A stretch of DNA of 64,000 nt from Candidatus Villigracilis saccharophilus (GCA_016709305.1 JADJNA010000021.1:7540-71539); one strand, 5' to 3'. Shown: positions 7,371 through 16,516, numbered from the stretch's first letter. Program-made: numbers and translations. Notes: generated by a model from the sequence alone, not told the origin.

Positions 7371-8306
7371 TCATCCTTGTTTGATGAATTTTTCCACTTC
7401 TTCTTTTGTCGGCAGGGACGGCTGCGCGCCGAATTTCGTCGCCGCCAAAGCTCCGCAGGCATTGGCGTATTTCACGGCTTCTTCAACTTTGAGTCCGCGC
7501 AATAATGCGGATGCGAATCCGCCGATGAAGGCGTCGCCCGCGGCGGTGGTGTCCGCCACCTCCACTTTGAATGCGGGAATGTGTTTTATTTCGTGGTCGA
7601 ATTTATCCACGATCAACGCGCCATTGCCGCCCATGGTCACAAGTACGCTGAAATTGCCATGCTCCTGCAGGGAGCGCGCCGCTTTTTCTGCGGAGGCAAG
7701 ATCGGTCACCTGTATTCCGCTTAAGATGCTTAATTCAGTTTCGTTGGGGATGAGATAATCGATCACTTTAAATAATTCATCAGGCAATGTGCGGGCAGGC
7801 GCGGGGTTAAGAATGACAAGCGCATCATTCCCAAAACTGGATTGGGCCGCAAATACAACCGTCTCAAGCGGAATTTCCAATTGAAGCAGAACAGCTTGCA
7901 TGGCTTGAAAACCGGGCGAGTGTTTCTTTACATCCTCCCTGGTCACTTTGCCGTTCGCGCCGGCTGAGAGGATGATGCTGTTCTGTCCAGCTTCATCGAC
8001 GACGATAATGGCCGTCCCGGTGGATGCATCATCGCGTTCAACGTCGGAAATATCCACCCGATTATTTTTTAGATTCTGCAGCAGGACATCACCGAAGCCA
8101 TCCTTCCCCACCCGCCCGATCATCCCCACGTTCGCGCCTTGTCTCGCGGCGGCGACAGCTTGATTGGCTCCCTTGCCGCCCGGGATGATCTGCAGGTCGT
8201 CTCCGCTGATGGTTTCACCGGGCCGCGGAAAGTGCGGTGCGCGCACCACCAGGTCCGCATTGAGCGAACCAATTACCAGAATATCGTATTTGAATGTGTG
8301 GGACAT
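7371..8306 (-). CDS. rbsK: Ribokinase (PfkB family)
   Basis: 311 residues; phosphorylates D-ribose at O5 with ATP. PfkB features: N-terminal substrate region GSLNADLVVRAPHFPRPGET and GGKGANQAVAAARQG, mid-protein NPAPA and IPNETE, and the catalytic DTTAAGDAFIGGFASAL with the base Asp and anion-hole glycines. It lies between recF (10 bp upstream) and the nucleoside hydrolase (7 bp downstream); the pair forms a nucleoside-salvage unit. No ribose transporter is nearby, so the ribose source is likely intracellular nucleosides. Confidence 0.94.
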   Translation of the reverse strand: MSHTFKYDILVIGSLNADLVVRAPHFPRPGETISGDDLQIIPGGKGANQAVAAARQGANVGMIGRVGKDGFGDVLLQNLKNNRVDISDVERDDASTGTAIIVVDEAGQNSIILSAGANGKVTREDVKKHSPGFQAMQAVLLQLEIPLETVVFAAQSSFGNDALVILNPAPARTLPDELFKVIDYLIPNETELSILSGIQVTDLASAEKAARSLQEHGNFSVLVTMGGNGALIVDKFDHEIKHIPAFKVEVADTTAAGDAFIGGFASALLRGLKVEEAVKYANACGALAATKFGAQPSLPTKEEVEKFIKQG

Positions 8307-8316
8307 GCAGGCTATT

Positions 8317-9540
8317 TTACATCAATGACACAATCTTAATTATTCTCGGGGTTACCACGCCCCCGCTGACATCCCATACTTCGGCTTGTTCCACGAACTC
8401 CGGCGTGAACAGACTCAGGTCCGTGGTGGTAATTAAAACTTGTTCGCTTTTGCCGACATATTTCAGCAGATCGGCGCGGCGGTTGCTGTCCAATTCCGCC
8501 ATCACTTCATCGAGCAAAATGACCGGCCATTCGTTGGTGCGTTCCTGCATCCATTCCACTTCGGCGAGCTTGAGCGCCAGCAGGGTCGTGCGCATCTGTC
8601 CGCGCGAACCGTAATCGCTGACATCCGCCTTGTTGATGATAAAGCGGATGTCGTCGCGGTGCGGACCGATGGTGGTCACGCCGCGTGCGATCTCTTCACT
8701 GCGCAGGGATTTCAACTTCGCTAAAAATCCCTTTTGAATTTCATCCAATTCCAAACCAGAGCGGTCGATCTTCGTGTCCAGTTTAAATCCCAACTGCATC
8801 TCAGGTTTGAGCGGATCATAGGACGGCTCATAGGCGAGACGCAGCACCTCGCTTCCGCGGGTCAACTCGTGATGAATGCGCGCAGCGAAACGTTCGATCT
8901 GCTGGACCGCCTGAATGCGATGCAGAATGATCTGCGCCCCGAGCCGCACCAGCGCTTCATCCCACACCTGAAGCTGGTCGCTGTTTCCCCCGCGCTCATT
9001 CAACGCTTTAAGAAGCGCGTTGCGCTGGGTGAGCGCCTGGTGATAATCACTTAAGATGCGCGCATACGCAGGGACAGTTTGTGCCAGCGCGAGGTTGATG
9101 TAGCGGCGGCGTTCGTCGGGGCCGCCCTCGATGATCTGCGACATTTGCGGTACGAAGATGACCGCGTTGAAATGTCCCATCACTTCACTGACCTGTTTCT
9201 TCGCGCCGTTCAATAAAATTTCCTTGCGCAGCCGCTGGCCATTCACCCCGCTTGGTTCAAGGATCAGACGCGCTTCGATGCGCTGCTTCGTCTTACCGCG
9301 TTGATAGTCAGCCACGAGCCGGGTCACCGCGAGCGGATTCTTGGCCTCATGGAAATTAACGATCTGCCGGTCCACATGTGTTTGCAGGGAGGTGAATGCC
9401 GCCAGGAAATAAATGGCTTCGAGCACGCTTGTTTTGCCCTGTGCGTTGCTGCCAACAAGCAGAACAACCCGCCGTGGAAGTTCCATATCCAGGCGGGTGA
9501 GACTGCGAAAGTTGGTCAGTGATAGGTGTTTTAAGTACAT
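8317..9540 (-). CDS. recF: DNA replication and repair protein RecF
   Basis: 407-residue SMC-like ATPase that helps load RecA at gaps with RecO/RecR. Walker A GSNAQGKTSVLEAIYFLA sits near residue 32 after the opening LKHLSLTNFRSL; the ABC signature region lies near SRGQMRTTLLALK and Walker B is VILLDEVMAELD with the D-loop. It is slightly longer than the usual ~360-370 aa. It is not beside dnaA/dnaN as in many genomes but inside a run of def and nucleoside-salvage genes. Confidence 0.95.
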   Translation of the reverse strand: MYLKHLSLTNFRSLTRLDMELPRRVVLLVGSNAQGKTSVLEAIYFLAAFTSLQTHVDRQIVNFHEAKNPLAVTRLVADYQRGKTKQRIEARLILEPSGVNGQRLRKEILLNGAKKQVSEVMGHFNAVIFVPQMSQIIEGGPDERRRYINLALAQTVPAYARILSDYHQALTQRNALLKALNERGGNSDQLQVWDEALVRLGAQIILHRIQAVQQIERFAARIHHELTRGSEVLRLAYEPSYDPLKPEMQLGFKLDTKIDRSGLELDEIQKGFLAKLKSLRSEEIARGVTTIGPHRDDIRFIINKADVSDYGSRGQMRTTLLALKLAEVEWMQERTNEWPVILLDEVMAELDSNRRADLLKYVGKSEQVLITTTDLSLFTPEFVEQAEVWDVSGGVVTPRIIKIVSLM

Positions 9541-9547
9541 CTATTAG

Positions 9548-9580
9548 AGTCAAAGGTCGAAGGCCAAAGGTCGTTTGACT
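9548..9580. repeat. Short inverted repeat between def and recF
   Basis: AGTCAAA (9548-9554) and TTTGACT (9574-9580) enclose two copies of AAAGGTCG. It lies in the 52-nt gap of an apparent operon and could modulate read-through or be a small dispersed repeat. Confidence 0.35.
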
Positions 9581-9592
9581 TTCTACAAGGGT

Positions 9593-10123
9593 TTAGAGTT
9601 CGTGCTCTTCCTCTTCCTGAAATTTCCACAGCCGTTCAGCGAGGTCGGTAAATAACACGCCGTTGAGATGGTCTATTTCGTGCTGAAAGATGCGTGCCAT
9701 CCAGCCGTGGACTTTAAGTTTTTGCGGTTTGCCAAAGCGGTTCAGCCCTTTGACCTGGATCGCCTCAAACCGTTCCACTTCGCCCTGAATGCCGGGGATC
9801 GAGAGACAGCCTTCGACACCCAAAACCTTTTCCTCTGAAGTCTTGGTGATCTCAGGGTTGATCATCACATAAAGCTTTTTCGGTTTTTCAGGTTTTTCTT
9901 CCGCACCTTCATCATCGTCCTCATCCTCTTCCGAATATTCGACGACGATCAATTGTTCCGAGATATTGACCTGCGGCGCCGCCAGACCCACGCCCGGGGC
10001 GTCGCGCATGGTCTCGATCATGTCATCGATCAAGGTTTGCAGGTTTTTATCAAATTTTGTGATCGGTTTTGCCTTGCGCCGCAGAACGGGTTCAGGCACG
10101 GTAACGATTTGTCTGAGAGCCAT
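9593..10123 (-). CDS. def: Peptide deformylase
   Basis: 176 residues; removes the formyl group from nascent N-terminal methionine using a bound metal. All three motifs are present: GVGLAAPQV, EGCLSIPG (metal Cys) and QHEIDHLNGVLF (two metal His and catalytic Glu). An acidic and Lys/Pro-rich insertion (residues ~75-95, EEDEDDDEGAEEKPEKPKK) interrupts the strand after the first motif, an unusual surface loop for the family. Start ATG 10123 has GAGGAAAAGT upstream. It is part of the same-strand run from the redoxin gene to the nucleoside hydrolase. Confidence 0.95.
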   Translation of the reverse strand: MALRQIVTVPEPVLRRKAKPITKFDKNLQTLIDDMIETMRDAPGVGLAAPQVNISEQLIVVEYSEEDEDDDEGAEEKPEKPKKLYVMINPEITKTSEEKVLGVEGCLSIPGIQGEVERFEAIQVKGLNRFGKPQKLKVHGWMARIFQHEIDHLNGVLFTDLAERLWKFQEEEEHEL

Positions 10124-10155
10124 ACTTTTCCTCTTTATTAATATAGGTTGATTAT

Positions 10156-11949
10156 CTACCAGAAATCTCCATTGTCAGCCTGTCCCTGTTGATCTTGCCC
10201 GGGACCGTTGAAATCGAGATCCGCGTCGGGTAGACCGGGATTTTTCATGTCATCTTCCATGGACGGTTTGGCGGTGGTGTCGGTGAACTCGGACACATTT
10301 TGATGATAAGCCGCCAACCAGACAGCCATGCGTTCACGCTCCACGTTGGCTGTATCTTCACTTTTCTTTGCGATGCGCGCCATGCGGCGGCGATTAATAT
10401 CCGCCTGGACCCCGGCCGGGTCGAGCACATCCTGAAATTCCAGTTTTGTTCCGCCCACTGTGATATACACCGTGCCATAATTTAACAAATATCCCATCAG
10501 ACCGATGCGTTGATATTCCGTGCTGAGGATGTTTTCGATCTGCGCAGAACGGCGTTCCTCGCTTCCGAGCGGGGTTTTATCGAGATCAATGATCTCCTCG
10601 GGTGTGACCTTGAAGATGTCATTACTCCAATCAAGGTATTCCCATACCAGCCAGCCCGTCAGGGGCAGTGTGACAAACAGCAGGAACACGACGATTGAAT
10701 CCGGGCGCGGTATCCCGGCCGCGTTGGGTCTGATAAACGTCAGATTGGGAGTCTGTAAAAGATACCAGCCGCGAATAATGATCAACGCGGTGATGAGCAG
10801 CAAATAAAATAAAGGCTGCCCAACCTGCTGCAACAGCACGAACCAATGTTTACGGTAGGTGACTGTGCCGCCGTCTTCCACCCGCAGTTTGAATATGTTG
10901 GCCAGGACGATCCGCAGCAATGATTTTTTCTGCACATTCTTATCTTCCATTGAAATGGGAGGCAGTTCCTCCTGCGGAATGGCTTCCACAGTTAACCCTA
11001 GCTTTGAGCGCAGGGCATTCTTCATTGCCATTTTTTGCGCCTGAGTGCCGGTCGCTTTGGTGCGTTCCCAATATTCGCGGATCATATCCGCAGCCTGGGA
11101 GGGATGATCTACATAATCGAAACGTATACTGCCGACGAAGGTCCGTACGCTTACATTACCGTAGTCCAATATGCGCCCGATCTGGTCTGTTTCCACGTTG
11201 ACCGCCAGGATGGTTGAGAGTGGAACTTCCTGACGGCTGTCATAAATGCCGATCACACGTTCCACCCAGACCACACGCTGATTGGTGACAATATAATAAT
11301 CATTGCTCCAGTCAACCGCCCGCCAGACAGCCCACAAAATATCCGCGCATAAAATGATTCCGCCGACCGCGTAGGGAGTGGTTGCGCCGGATACGAAAGA
11401 CCAAAAGAACAACAGGATCGGGGCGCTCAGCAAAAATACAGGAGCCAGAAGCGTTTGATACAGGCGGATCTTGTGTCTGCGCGCCAGGAAGTAGATCACC
11501 TCTTTTGAACCCAGCCATTTGAAGCGCAGGGAGCGCGCCAGTTTGCGGCTCTTGATCGCCACCAGAAAATTCGGTCTTAATTTCTCATACTGGGTAAACA
11601 GTTGGTCGAAATCATCTTTTGAAAGGAAGAGGATGGTCGAGGCTTCCGCTGTCGTGATCGTCGCGGAGCGGTCGCGCTTTTCGAATAAGGCTTCCTCGCC
11701 AAAATAATCTCCCGCCGAAAGAAACGCCAGAAAGTCAGTTCCATTCTCGCGCGGACGCGTGACATTCACCTTGCCCTTGTAGATCAAATAAAAACCATCA
11801 GGCTTTGCCCCGCGTTCGAAGATCACCTCATTTGCAGAGGGCGTTTTCTCATTCAACTTCGCAGCAATACCGGCCAGTTCATTCTCTTTTAAACCGCTGA
11901 AGAGATGGACTTTATTTAAGAAGGAAACACGGTCTTTAAGTTCTATCAC
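10156..11949 (-). CDS. Membrane protein with N-terminal cyclic-nucleotide-binding domain and two bacterial PH-like segments
   Basis: 597 residues. Residues ~15-130 form a cNMP-binding beta-roll (FYLIYKGKVNVTR, FLSAGDYFGEEALFEKRDRSATITT), including the phosphate cassette. Two tandem units follow, each a pair of hydrophobic helices and a PH-like beta domain: YYIVTNQRVVWVERV with DYGNVSVRTF, and FKVTPEEIIDLDKTPL with NYGTVYITV. This matches bPH_2-type membrane proteins. The combination suggests a membrane sensor responsive to a cyclic nucleotide, but no output domain is visible. It is 32 bp upstream of def and 12 bp downstream of the redoxin gene. Confidence 0.8.
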   Translation of the reverse strand: MIELKDRVSFLNKVHLFSGLKENELAGIAAKLNEKTPSANEVIFERGAKPDGFYLIYKGKVNVTRPRENGTDFLAFLSAGDYFGEEALFEKRDRSATITTAEASTILFLSKDDFDQLFTQYEKLRPNFLVAIKSRKLARSLRFKWLGSKEVIYFLARRHKIRLYQTLLAPVFLLSAPILLFFWSFVSGATTPYAVGGIILCADILWAVWRAVDWSNDYYIVTNQRVVWVERVIGIYDSRQEVPLSTILAVNVETDQIGRILDYGNVSVRTFVGSIRFDYVDHPSQAADMIREYWERTKATGTQAQKMAMKNALRSKLGLTVEAIPQEELPPISMEDKNVQKKSLLRIVLANIFKLRVEDGGTVTYRKHWFVLLQQVGQPLFYLLLITALIIIRGWYLLQTPNLTFIRPNAAGIPRPDSIVVFLLFVTLPLTGWLVWEYLDWSNDIFKVTPEEIIDLDKTPLGSEERRSAQIENILSTEYQRIGLMGYLLNYGTVYITVGGTKLEFQDVLDPAGVQADINRRRMARIAKKSEDTANVERERMAVWLAAYHQNVSEFTDTTAKPSMEDDMKNPGLPDADLDFNGPGQDQQGQADNGDFW

Positions 11950-11961
11950 GGTTTTATTCTA

Positions 11962-12465
11962 TCAAACTTCACGCACAATCGTACAACCATACGCCGGAGA
12001 TTCTGTCAGCGCCGGCAAATTCCCTGCGAGCAGCGCCTCAACCGCCTCGTCCAGAAAGAAGCGGGTTGGGATTCGTTTGCGAAAAGTCATATCATCCACA
12101 GCGCCGCAGTAACGCAGAATTCCGTCCCGATCAATGACGTACACATGCGGAGTGGTCTGCGCCTCATACAGATCCGCGACGGAACAATTCGCATCCCACA
12201 GGACCGTTGGCAGGCGTCGGGCGTTAGCGGCAGTTTTCACAGCCTCAATATTCTCGCTTCGATTTGCCGCGATGGACAGCATCACAGCATTGTCGCGCCA
12301 CTGCGCAAACAGGGACGTGATGGCTTTGTCTGTCCGCTCGGAATGCGGACATTCGCAAGACCAAAAATTGAGGATGACGATCTTACCGCGATACTCACGT
12401 AAACGATGAAGCCTGCCTTCAAGGTCAGGCAATTCAAAATCAGGCGCGGGCTGGTTGATTTTCAT
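11962..12465 (-). CDS. Thioredoxin-fold redoxin (AhpC/TlpA-like)
   Basis: 167 residues, no signal peptide. It opens with the peroxiredoxin-like QPAPDFELPDLEGR and the strand IVILNFWS, then CECPHSERTD where CxxC is usual. The second resolving position is Ser, with an additional Cys two residues before the first, giving C-E-C-P-H-S. TPHVYVIDRDGILRY supplies the conserved cis-Pro and strand. It probably reduces a peroxide or thiol partner through one cysteine, or through the unusual CxC pair; the substrate is unknown. First gene of the run toward def and recF. Confidence 0.8.
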   Translation of the reverse strand: MKINQPAPDFELPDLEGRLHRLREYRGKIVILNFWSCECPHSERTDKAITSLFAQWRDNAVMLSIAANRSENIEAVKTAANARRLPTVLWDANCSVADLYEAQTTPHVYVIDRDGILRYCGAVDDMTFRKRIPTRFFLDEAVEALLAGNLPALTESPAYGCTIVREV

Positions 12466-12473
12466 GATAATTC

Positions 12474-12502
12474 GTAGGGGCGCAGCATTGCTGCGCCCCT
12501 AC
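12474..12502. repeat. Perfect palindrome, family A
   Basis: GTAGGGGCGCAGC, ATT, GCTGCGCCCCTAC: 13-bp stem with a 3-nt loop, between the redoxin start and the dehydrogenase stop. Related GC-rich palindromes lie at 24498-24530 and 24897-24928. Confidence 0.8.
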
Positions 12503-12509
12503 ATGTTTA

Positions 12510-13397
12510 TTAATCCAAAATTCCAACGCCCGCAAGTTTTTCGATCACGCCCACTATCGCGGAGTTGTCCAATTCGCCCATGCCCATGTCGATCATCTGT
12601 TGATAGAGCTTTGTATTCTCGATCGTTCCAGAGATCGGCACATCATATTCCTTTGCCGTTTCCAGAACAATGTTCATATCTTTTAATTGCATATAGGATT
12701 TGAAACCGGGGTTGCGATTGCCGTCAAACAAACGCGGAGGTTTGATGTCGAGCGCCCAGCATTGAGCGGCGCCGGCTTTGATCGCATCCACTACTTTGCG
12801 CGGGTCAACGCCCGCCTTCTTCGAGAAGACCAGCAATTCGCCCATCGCCACCATCTGCGCGGCGACCATGATCTGGTTCGCAGCTTTCGCCACCTGACCC
12901 GCGCCCGCATCGCCGACGAGTGTAATGGTCTTGCCCATGGCCTGTAACACGGGCATGGATTTTTCCAGCGCTTCCGCATCACCGCCGACCATGATGGTCA
13001 GGGTAGCATTGCGGGCGCCGATATCTCCGCCTGAGACGGGGGCATCCAAAGAGAATATTCCTTTTTCTTTTAATTTCTCCGCGATCTTTCTAGCGGATGC
13101 TGGTTTGATGGTGGAGTTATCTATAACAATAAGCCCCGCACGCGCGCCTTCGATGATTCCATTTTCACCGAGGGCGACTTTTTCCACATCTGGTGAATCA
13201 GGTAAATTGGTAAAGATGATATCCACTTGTGCCGCAACTTCTTTGGGAGAGTTTGCGGCGACCGCGCCTTCGCTGACCAGTTCATCCACTGCCGCGCGGG
13301 AACGGTTATGCACGACCACAGGAAAACCTGCTTTGAGAATATTGCGGGCGATTGATTTGCCCATTAAACCAAGACCGATATAACCAACTCTTAACAT
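12510..13397 (-). CDS. NAD(P)-dependent beta-hydroxyacid dehydrogenase (GarR / 3-hydroxyisobutyrate dehydrogenase family)
   Basis: 295 residues. Rossmann motif GYIGLGLMGKSIARNI at the N-terminus, substrate loop DAPVSGGDIGA, the catalytic-lysine helix GAGQVAKAANQIMV, and the C-terminal all-helical domain with KDMNIVLETA. This fits tartronate semialdehyde reductase or 3-hydroxyisobutyrate dehydrogenase; the natural substrate cannot be fixed. RBS AAGGAG sits before ATG 13397. It is apparently monocistronic, ended by palindrome A. Confidence 0.9.
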   Translation of the reverse strand: MLRVGYIGLGLMGKSIARNILKAGFPVVVHNRSRAAVDELVSEGAVAANSPKEVAAQVDIIFTNLPDSPDVEKVALGENGIIEGARAGLIVIDNSTIKPASARKIAEKLKEKGIFSLDAPVSGGDIGARNATLTIMVGGDAEALEKSMPVLQAMGKTITLVGDAGAGQVAKAANQIMVAAQMVAMGELLVFSKKAGVDPRKVVDAIKAGAAQCWALDIKPPRLFDGNRNPGFKSYMQLKDMNIVLETAKEYDVPISGTIENTKLYQQMIDMGMGELDNSAIVGVIEKLAGVGILD

Positions 13398-13460
13398 GAA
13401 CAGACTCCTTGAGGGGGAATGATGATACGATTATAACCGCCCCTCCGCCACTTAAACAGC

Positions 13461-13493
13461 ACCTCCCCCATTTTCAAAGAAAATGGGGGAGGT
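13461..13493. terminator. Strong hairpin upstream of the dehydrogenase
   Basis: Perfect 15-bp stem ACCTCCCCCATTTTC / GAAAATGGGGGAGGT with an AAA loop. T-rich flanks are weak on both sides, so it may be a dispersed palindrome rather than a true terminator. Confidence 0.5.
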
Positions 13494-13504
13494 ATGAAAG
13501 GCAA

Positions 13505-13534
13505 GAACCTGCTTCTCGAAACGAGAGCAGGTTC
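13505..13534 (-). terminator. Terminator of the SIMPL gene
   Basis: GAACCTGCTTCTCG (13505-13518) pairs with CGAGAGCAGGTTC (13522-13534) with a one-base bulge. On the minus strand TTGCCTTTC follows. It sits 19 nt after the SIMPL gene stop. Confidence 0.6.
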
Positions 13535-13552
13535 CAGTTAGTTAGGGTGCGA

Positions 13553-14281
13553 TTATTTGATCGAGTAGGTTATGTTGACGGTGACGGAAATTGTCAACTG
13601 GCCGGGTTGGATCGGGACTGCGACATCGGCTGCCATCGCTCCACCGCCGCCACCCTTGCCGCCATAAACTGGGGAGGGATAGGAACTGTTGTCATAGAAG
13701 TTGATGTTTTGCACACTGCCGAGTGAAATGCCGGCGGAGTCGGCCAATTCCTGAGCCTGTAGTTTTGCATCTTCCACGGCTTTGGCGCGGGCATCCTTTA
13801 CGGCCTGGGTCTTATCAGCCACGTCGAAGGTGATGCTGTTGACGCTGTTCGCGCCCGCAGTGATCGCATCATCGAGCAGGTCGCCCAGGCTGTCAAGTTC
13901 GCGCACAGTGACATAGACCTGGTTGTCAACCATGTAGATCGTGCCTGTGATCTGCCCTTCGGGGCTGTATTGCTGGGAAGGCCAGATGCTGAAGTTGCTG
14001 GTGCGGATATCCTTCTCGGCTACGCCCGCTTTCTTAAGCGCATCGATAACGGAATTAGTGTGCTCCTTGTTCGCATTCACTGCTTCGGAGGCGGTAACAG
14101 CTTCATCATGAACACCAATGTAGATGTAGGCAATGTCAGGGGTAAGGTCAACCATGCCGATGCCGTTGACATTCAAGGTTCGGACGTTTTCGGGCGCAGC
14201 CTGATTGATGGTCGTCGGACCGCAGGCGCTCAGGATGAGGGTAAAAGCCAGTACTGCAAAAACTAAAAATTTTCTATTCAT
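13553..14281 (-). CDS. SIMPL-domain (DUF541) lipoprotein
   Basis: 242 residues. The signal peptide ends in the lipobox LILSAC. The body is a SIMPL domain: LNVNGIGMVDLTPDIAYIYI at the start, EKDIRTSNFSIWPSQQY, VYVTVRELDSLGDLLD, a helix rich in Ala/Lys (AKAVEDAKLQAQELAD) and the closing strand QLTISVTVNITYSI. A glycine loop GGKGGGGG lies near residue 205. SIMPL proteins are cell-surface proteins of uncertain function, some linked to oxidative stress. RBS GGAGAAAAG precedes ATG. Confidence 0.9.
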   Translation of the reverse strand: MNRKFLVFAVLAFTLILSACGPTTINQAAPENVRTLNVNGIGMVDLTPDIAYIYIGVHDEAVTASEAVNANKEHTNSVIDALKKAGVAEKDIRTSNFSIWPSQQYSPEGQITGTIYMVDNQVYVTVRELDSLGDLLDDAITAGANSVNSITFDVADKTQAVKDARAKAVEDAKLQAQELADSAGISLGSVQNINFYDNSSYPSPVYGGKGGGGGAMAADVAVPIQPGQLTISVTVNITYSIK

Positions 14282-14413
14282 TCTTTTCTCCTTTTGTTAC
14301 ATTGTTTTGTTTCTCTAGTGACGCCGTACTCTCAAAAAAAGTTCCCAAGTGAAACGCTTGTATTTTAGTACATTTACGGCTAAAATTTTGCACAAATGTT
14401 CTAATGAGAAACC

Positions 14414-15598
14414 ATGCCCATAAACTATCAGGAAGTCTACACTCAAATAAAGAAGATCGGCGAAGGCGCGAAGGAAAGAAGAAAGAAGAAAGAGGATGCG
14501 CAATCCTCTGCTCGTGAGTTGCTGAGTTTTTATGATTCTGAATTGGATTTATTGCGCTCCAAGGTGGATACTGCCAAACAAGCCGACCCCAACACCCGCT
14601 GCGCTTTGCCGCTCAATGAGAATCTCGCTTCGCACTACCCGCCGCCTGCCTCGGTTATCCAAGCGACATTAATTGCCGCTGACGGTTCGCAGATCACCCC
14701 AGACAGGCACGCGGCAATCCAGTTTTGTGTGGTCAATGTCGGCGCGATTCAAATGAAACTCGGCTCCGGCGAAACTCCTGCAATATTCACCGATACTGAA
14801 TTATTGTATGGTGACGATCTTTTGCCAAACGGATTTCCCATGTCTGATGGACTGGTCGCATTAAAACGCGACCTGGCTGAACGGTCAAAGTTGGAAGTAT
14901 TGTCTAAAGGTTTGCAAGGTTCAGTGGTTACCTTTACAGATGGTCCGATCGAATTATGGGGGGCAAAAGGTGAAGACGCGCATTCGTATACGGAGATCGT
15001 TGAGAGGTATCTTGGTGTGCTTTCGCGTCTGCAATCGCGCGGTGTGATCACCGCCGGTTATGTGGATAAGCCATCGGCTGACCTGGTTGTCCGCTTGCTT
15101 GAGATCGCATCTGCCGACAACGAGCAGGTTCAAAAAATAAAAGAGTTCCATCCATTGCGGAGTGTGAGTGACCGCTGGTTGTTTGGTGATCGAAAAGACC
15201 CATTGCTGCCGCCCGGTCACCGTTCAGCGGTGTTTGTGATTCAATCCAGTTCCGAGAAGAAATATACAGGGACTCTGACGCTGCATTTCTTTTATCTCAA
15301 TGTTGGCACGGAAGGACATCCCTGGCCGGTGCGGGTTGAAATTCCCAAATGGGTGGCAGATGATAAAGAGAAGTTGGATTTATTGCATGGTGTTTTGGTC
15401 GAACAATGCCGCATGATGGGCAGCAAGCCCTATCCATATTTATTGCATCGCGCGCATGAGACTGCAGTTGTAAAGAATGAAGAGAAACAGCAGATCGAGC
15501 AGATGCTGGCAATGGAATTACGCAATCAAGATGAAGAGATGGACGACGGCTCGTATAAGAGTTCGGCAAAAGGATTAAAGGGAAGAACAAGAAGATAG
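14414..15598 (+). CDS. nurA: NurA-family 5'-3' nuclease
   Basis: 394 residues. NurA nucleases form a complex with the HerA translocase; in archaea the pair resects DNA ends, and bacterial homologues occur in repair and defence settings. Metal-site motifs are visible: IAADGSQ (Asp90), TFTDGPI (Asp176) and GYVDKP (Asp218), with a basic/coiled N-terminus (GEGAKERRKKKED) and a C-terminal HETAVV segment. It is longer than archaeal NurA (~330 aa). Start ATG 14414 follows GAGAAACC. It heads a same-strand group with a small membrane protein, a HAS-barrel-like protein and herA. Confidence 0.85.
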   Translation: MPINYQEVYTQIKKIGEGAKERRKKKEDAQSSARELLSFYDSELDLLRSKVDTAKQADPNTRCALPLNENLASHYPPPASVIQATLIAADGSQITPDRHAAIQFCVVNVGAIQMKLGSGETPAIFTDTELLYGDDLLPNGFPMSDGLVALKRDLAERSKLEVLSKGLQGSVVTFTDGPIELWGAKGEDAHSYTEIVERYLGVLSRLQSRGVITAGYVDKPSADLVVRLLEIASADNEQVQKIKEFHPLRSVSDRWLFGDRKDPLLPPGHRSAVFVIQSSSEKKYTGTLTLHFFYLNVGTEGHPWPVRVEIPKWVADDKEKLDLLHGVLVEQCRMMGSKPYPYLLHRAHETAVVKNEEKQQIEQMLAMELRNQDEEMDDGSYKSSAKGLKGRTRR

Positions 15599-15634
15599 AT
15601 CGTAGGGGCGCGCTCTCCTACAGAGGATGAAATC

Positions 15635-15857
15635 ATGACTCAAAACATAGTGCTTTGTTTCAGCAGTTTGTTTCTTATCGTCGTTAGCTTGATCAGTATT
15701 TTTGCCAAGGATATTGTGGGAATTCACTGTCTGGCAGAATCAGGCAAAAGGGCTTGCTTCAGAACGTACTGATCGTTGGGAAACGGGAACTACCATCGGC
15801 GGTGTGATAGGAATTCTCGCCGGTTTGTTCCTGTTGTTTGCCTTTTTCGGCGGCTGA
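15635..15857 (+). CDS. Small two-helix membrane protein, frameshifted
   Basis: ATG 15635 (after GAGGATG) opens a hydrophobic helix (CFSSLFLIVVSLISIF) followed by a frame change at the GGG of 15718-15720. Removing one G gives a continuous ~73-residue protein, AKDIVEFTVWQNQAKG through a second helix (GGVIGILAGLFLLFAFFGG) to TGA at 15857. Uncorrected, it stops after 46 residues. The joined protein is coherent, so a sequencing insertion or recent mutation is likely. Between nurA and the HAS-barrel gene; function unknown. Confidence 0.55.
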
Positions 15858-15906
15858 TGAAAATTGAATGTTAGGGTGAGATGACTATGCTACGGAGAAA
15901 TTAAAC

Positions 15907-16506
15907 ATGAATCAACAAATCGAAATCGGACGTTTACTGCGGGCGGGGACAACGGGATTTATTGCTGGCTGTCGCGTTTCCCAATTGACCGTACCTGCCT
16001 TTGGCGCATTGGTGCGCGCACCGCTGGGTGAGGGTTATCAAGTTTATGGAATCATCCACGATATTCATATTGACGATGATGGGCTGGTGCGCCAACTGGT
16101 GACAGCAGATAATGTCAGCGAGGAAGTGATGAAGGACAACCGCGAGCGGCGCATTGTGCCCGTGGAAATGTCTGTGCTGGCGGTGGGATATGAGCAGGAT
16201 GGCAAGGTGCATCACCTTCTGCCGCCGCGTCCGCCGTTGAGTTTGGATGTGATCTATTTGTGTGATGACAAGGATTTGGTCAGGTTCACCGACGCAGGGC
16301 GGTTCGGATATTTCCGTCATATCTTGAATGCAAAAGATGCTCCGATCGGTGAAGTGCTGGCAGCACATATTCAACAGGCAGGGAAGGCACACGGTGTGGA
16401 AAGTGGAATGTGGAAAGAAAAAGCTGTCGCGGAATTGATTGGATTGTTGAGAGATGATTATCCAACCTTGATGAGCGCGTTGGGCGCGCTGGCTGACATT
16501 TCTTAA
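15907..16506 (+). CDS. HAS-barrel-like protein of the HerA/NurA locus
   Basis: 199 residues with no recognised enzyme motif. The first ~75 residues (IGRLLRAGTTGFIAGCRV, FGALVRAP, VYGIIHDIHIDDDG) resemble the beta-barrel at the N-terminus of HerA ATPases, and the downstream herA begins with a similar pattern (YIVGGGLKESFRVRL, VIESGDYHFYGLVTDM). It may be a free-standing barrel that assembles with HerA or NurA. The C-terminal part, with PPRPPLSLDV and an alpha-helical end, is unassigned. 75 nt before herA. The barrel reading is inference from pattern. Confidence 0.6.
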   Translation: MNQQIEIGRLLRAGTTGFIAGCRVSQLTVPAFGALVRAPLGEGYQVYGIIHDIHIDDDGLVRQLVTADNVSEEVMKDNRERRIVPVEMSVLAVGYEQDGKVHHLLPPRPPLSLDVIYLCDDKDLVRFTDAGRFGYFRHILNAKDAPIGEVLAAHIQQAGKAHGVESGMWKEKAVAELIGLLRDDYPTLMSALGALADIS

Positions 16507-16516
16507 CTCTGGAGTG

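Noticed and set aside
15635..15857. In-frame TGA read as selenocysteine in the small membrane protein
   Set aside because: No Cys position is expected there and no SECIS-like hairpin; one-G removal restores a coherent protein instead.
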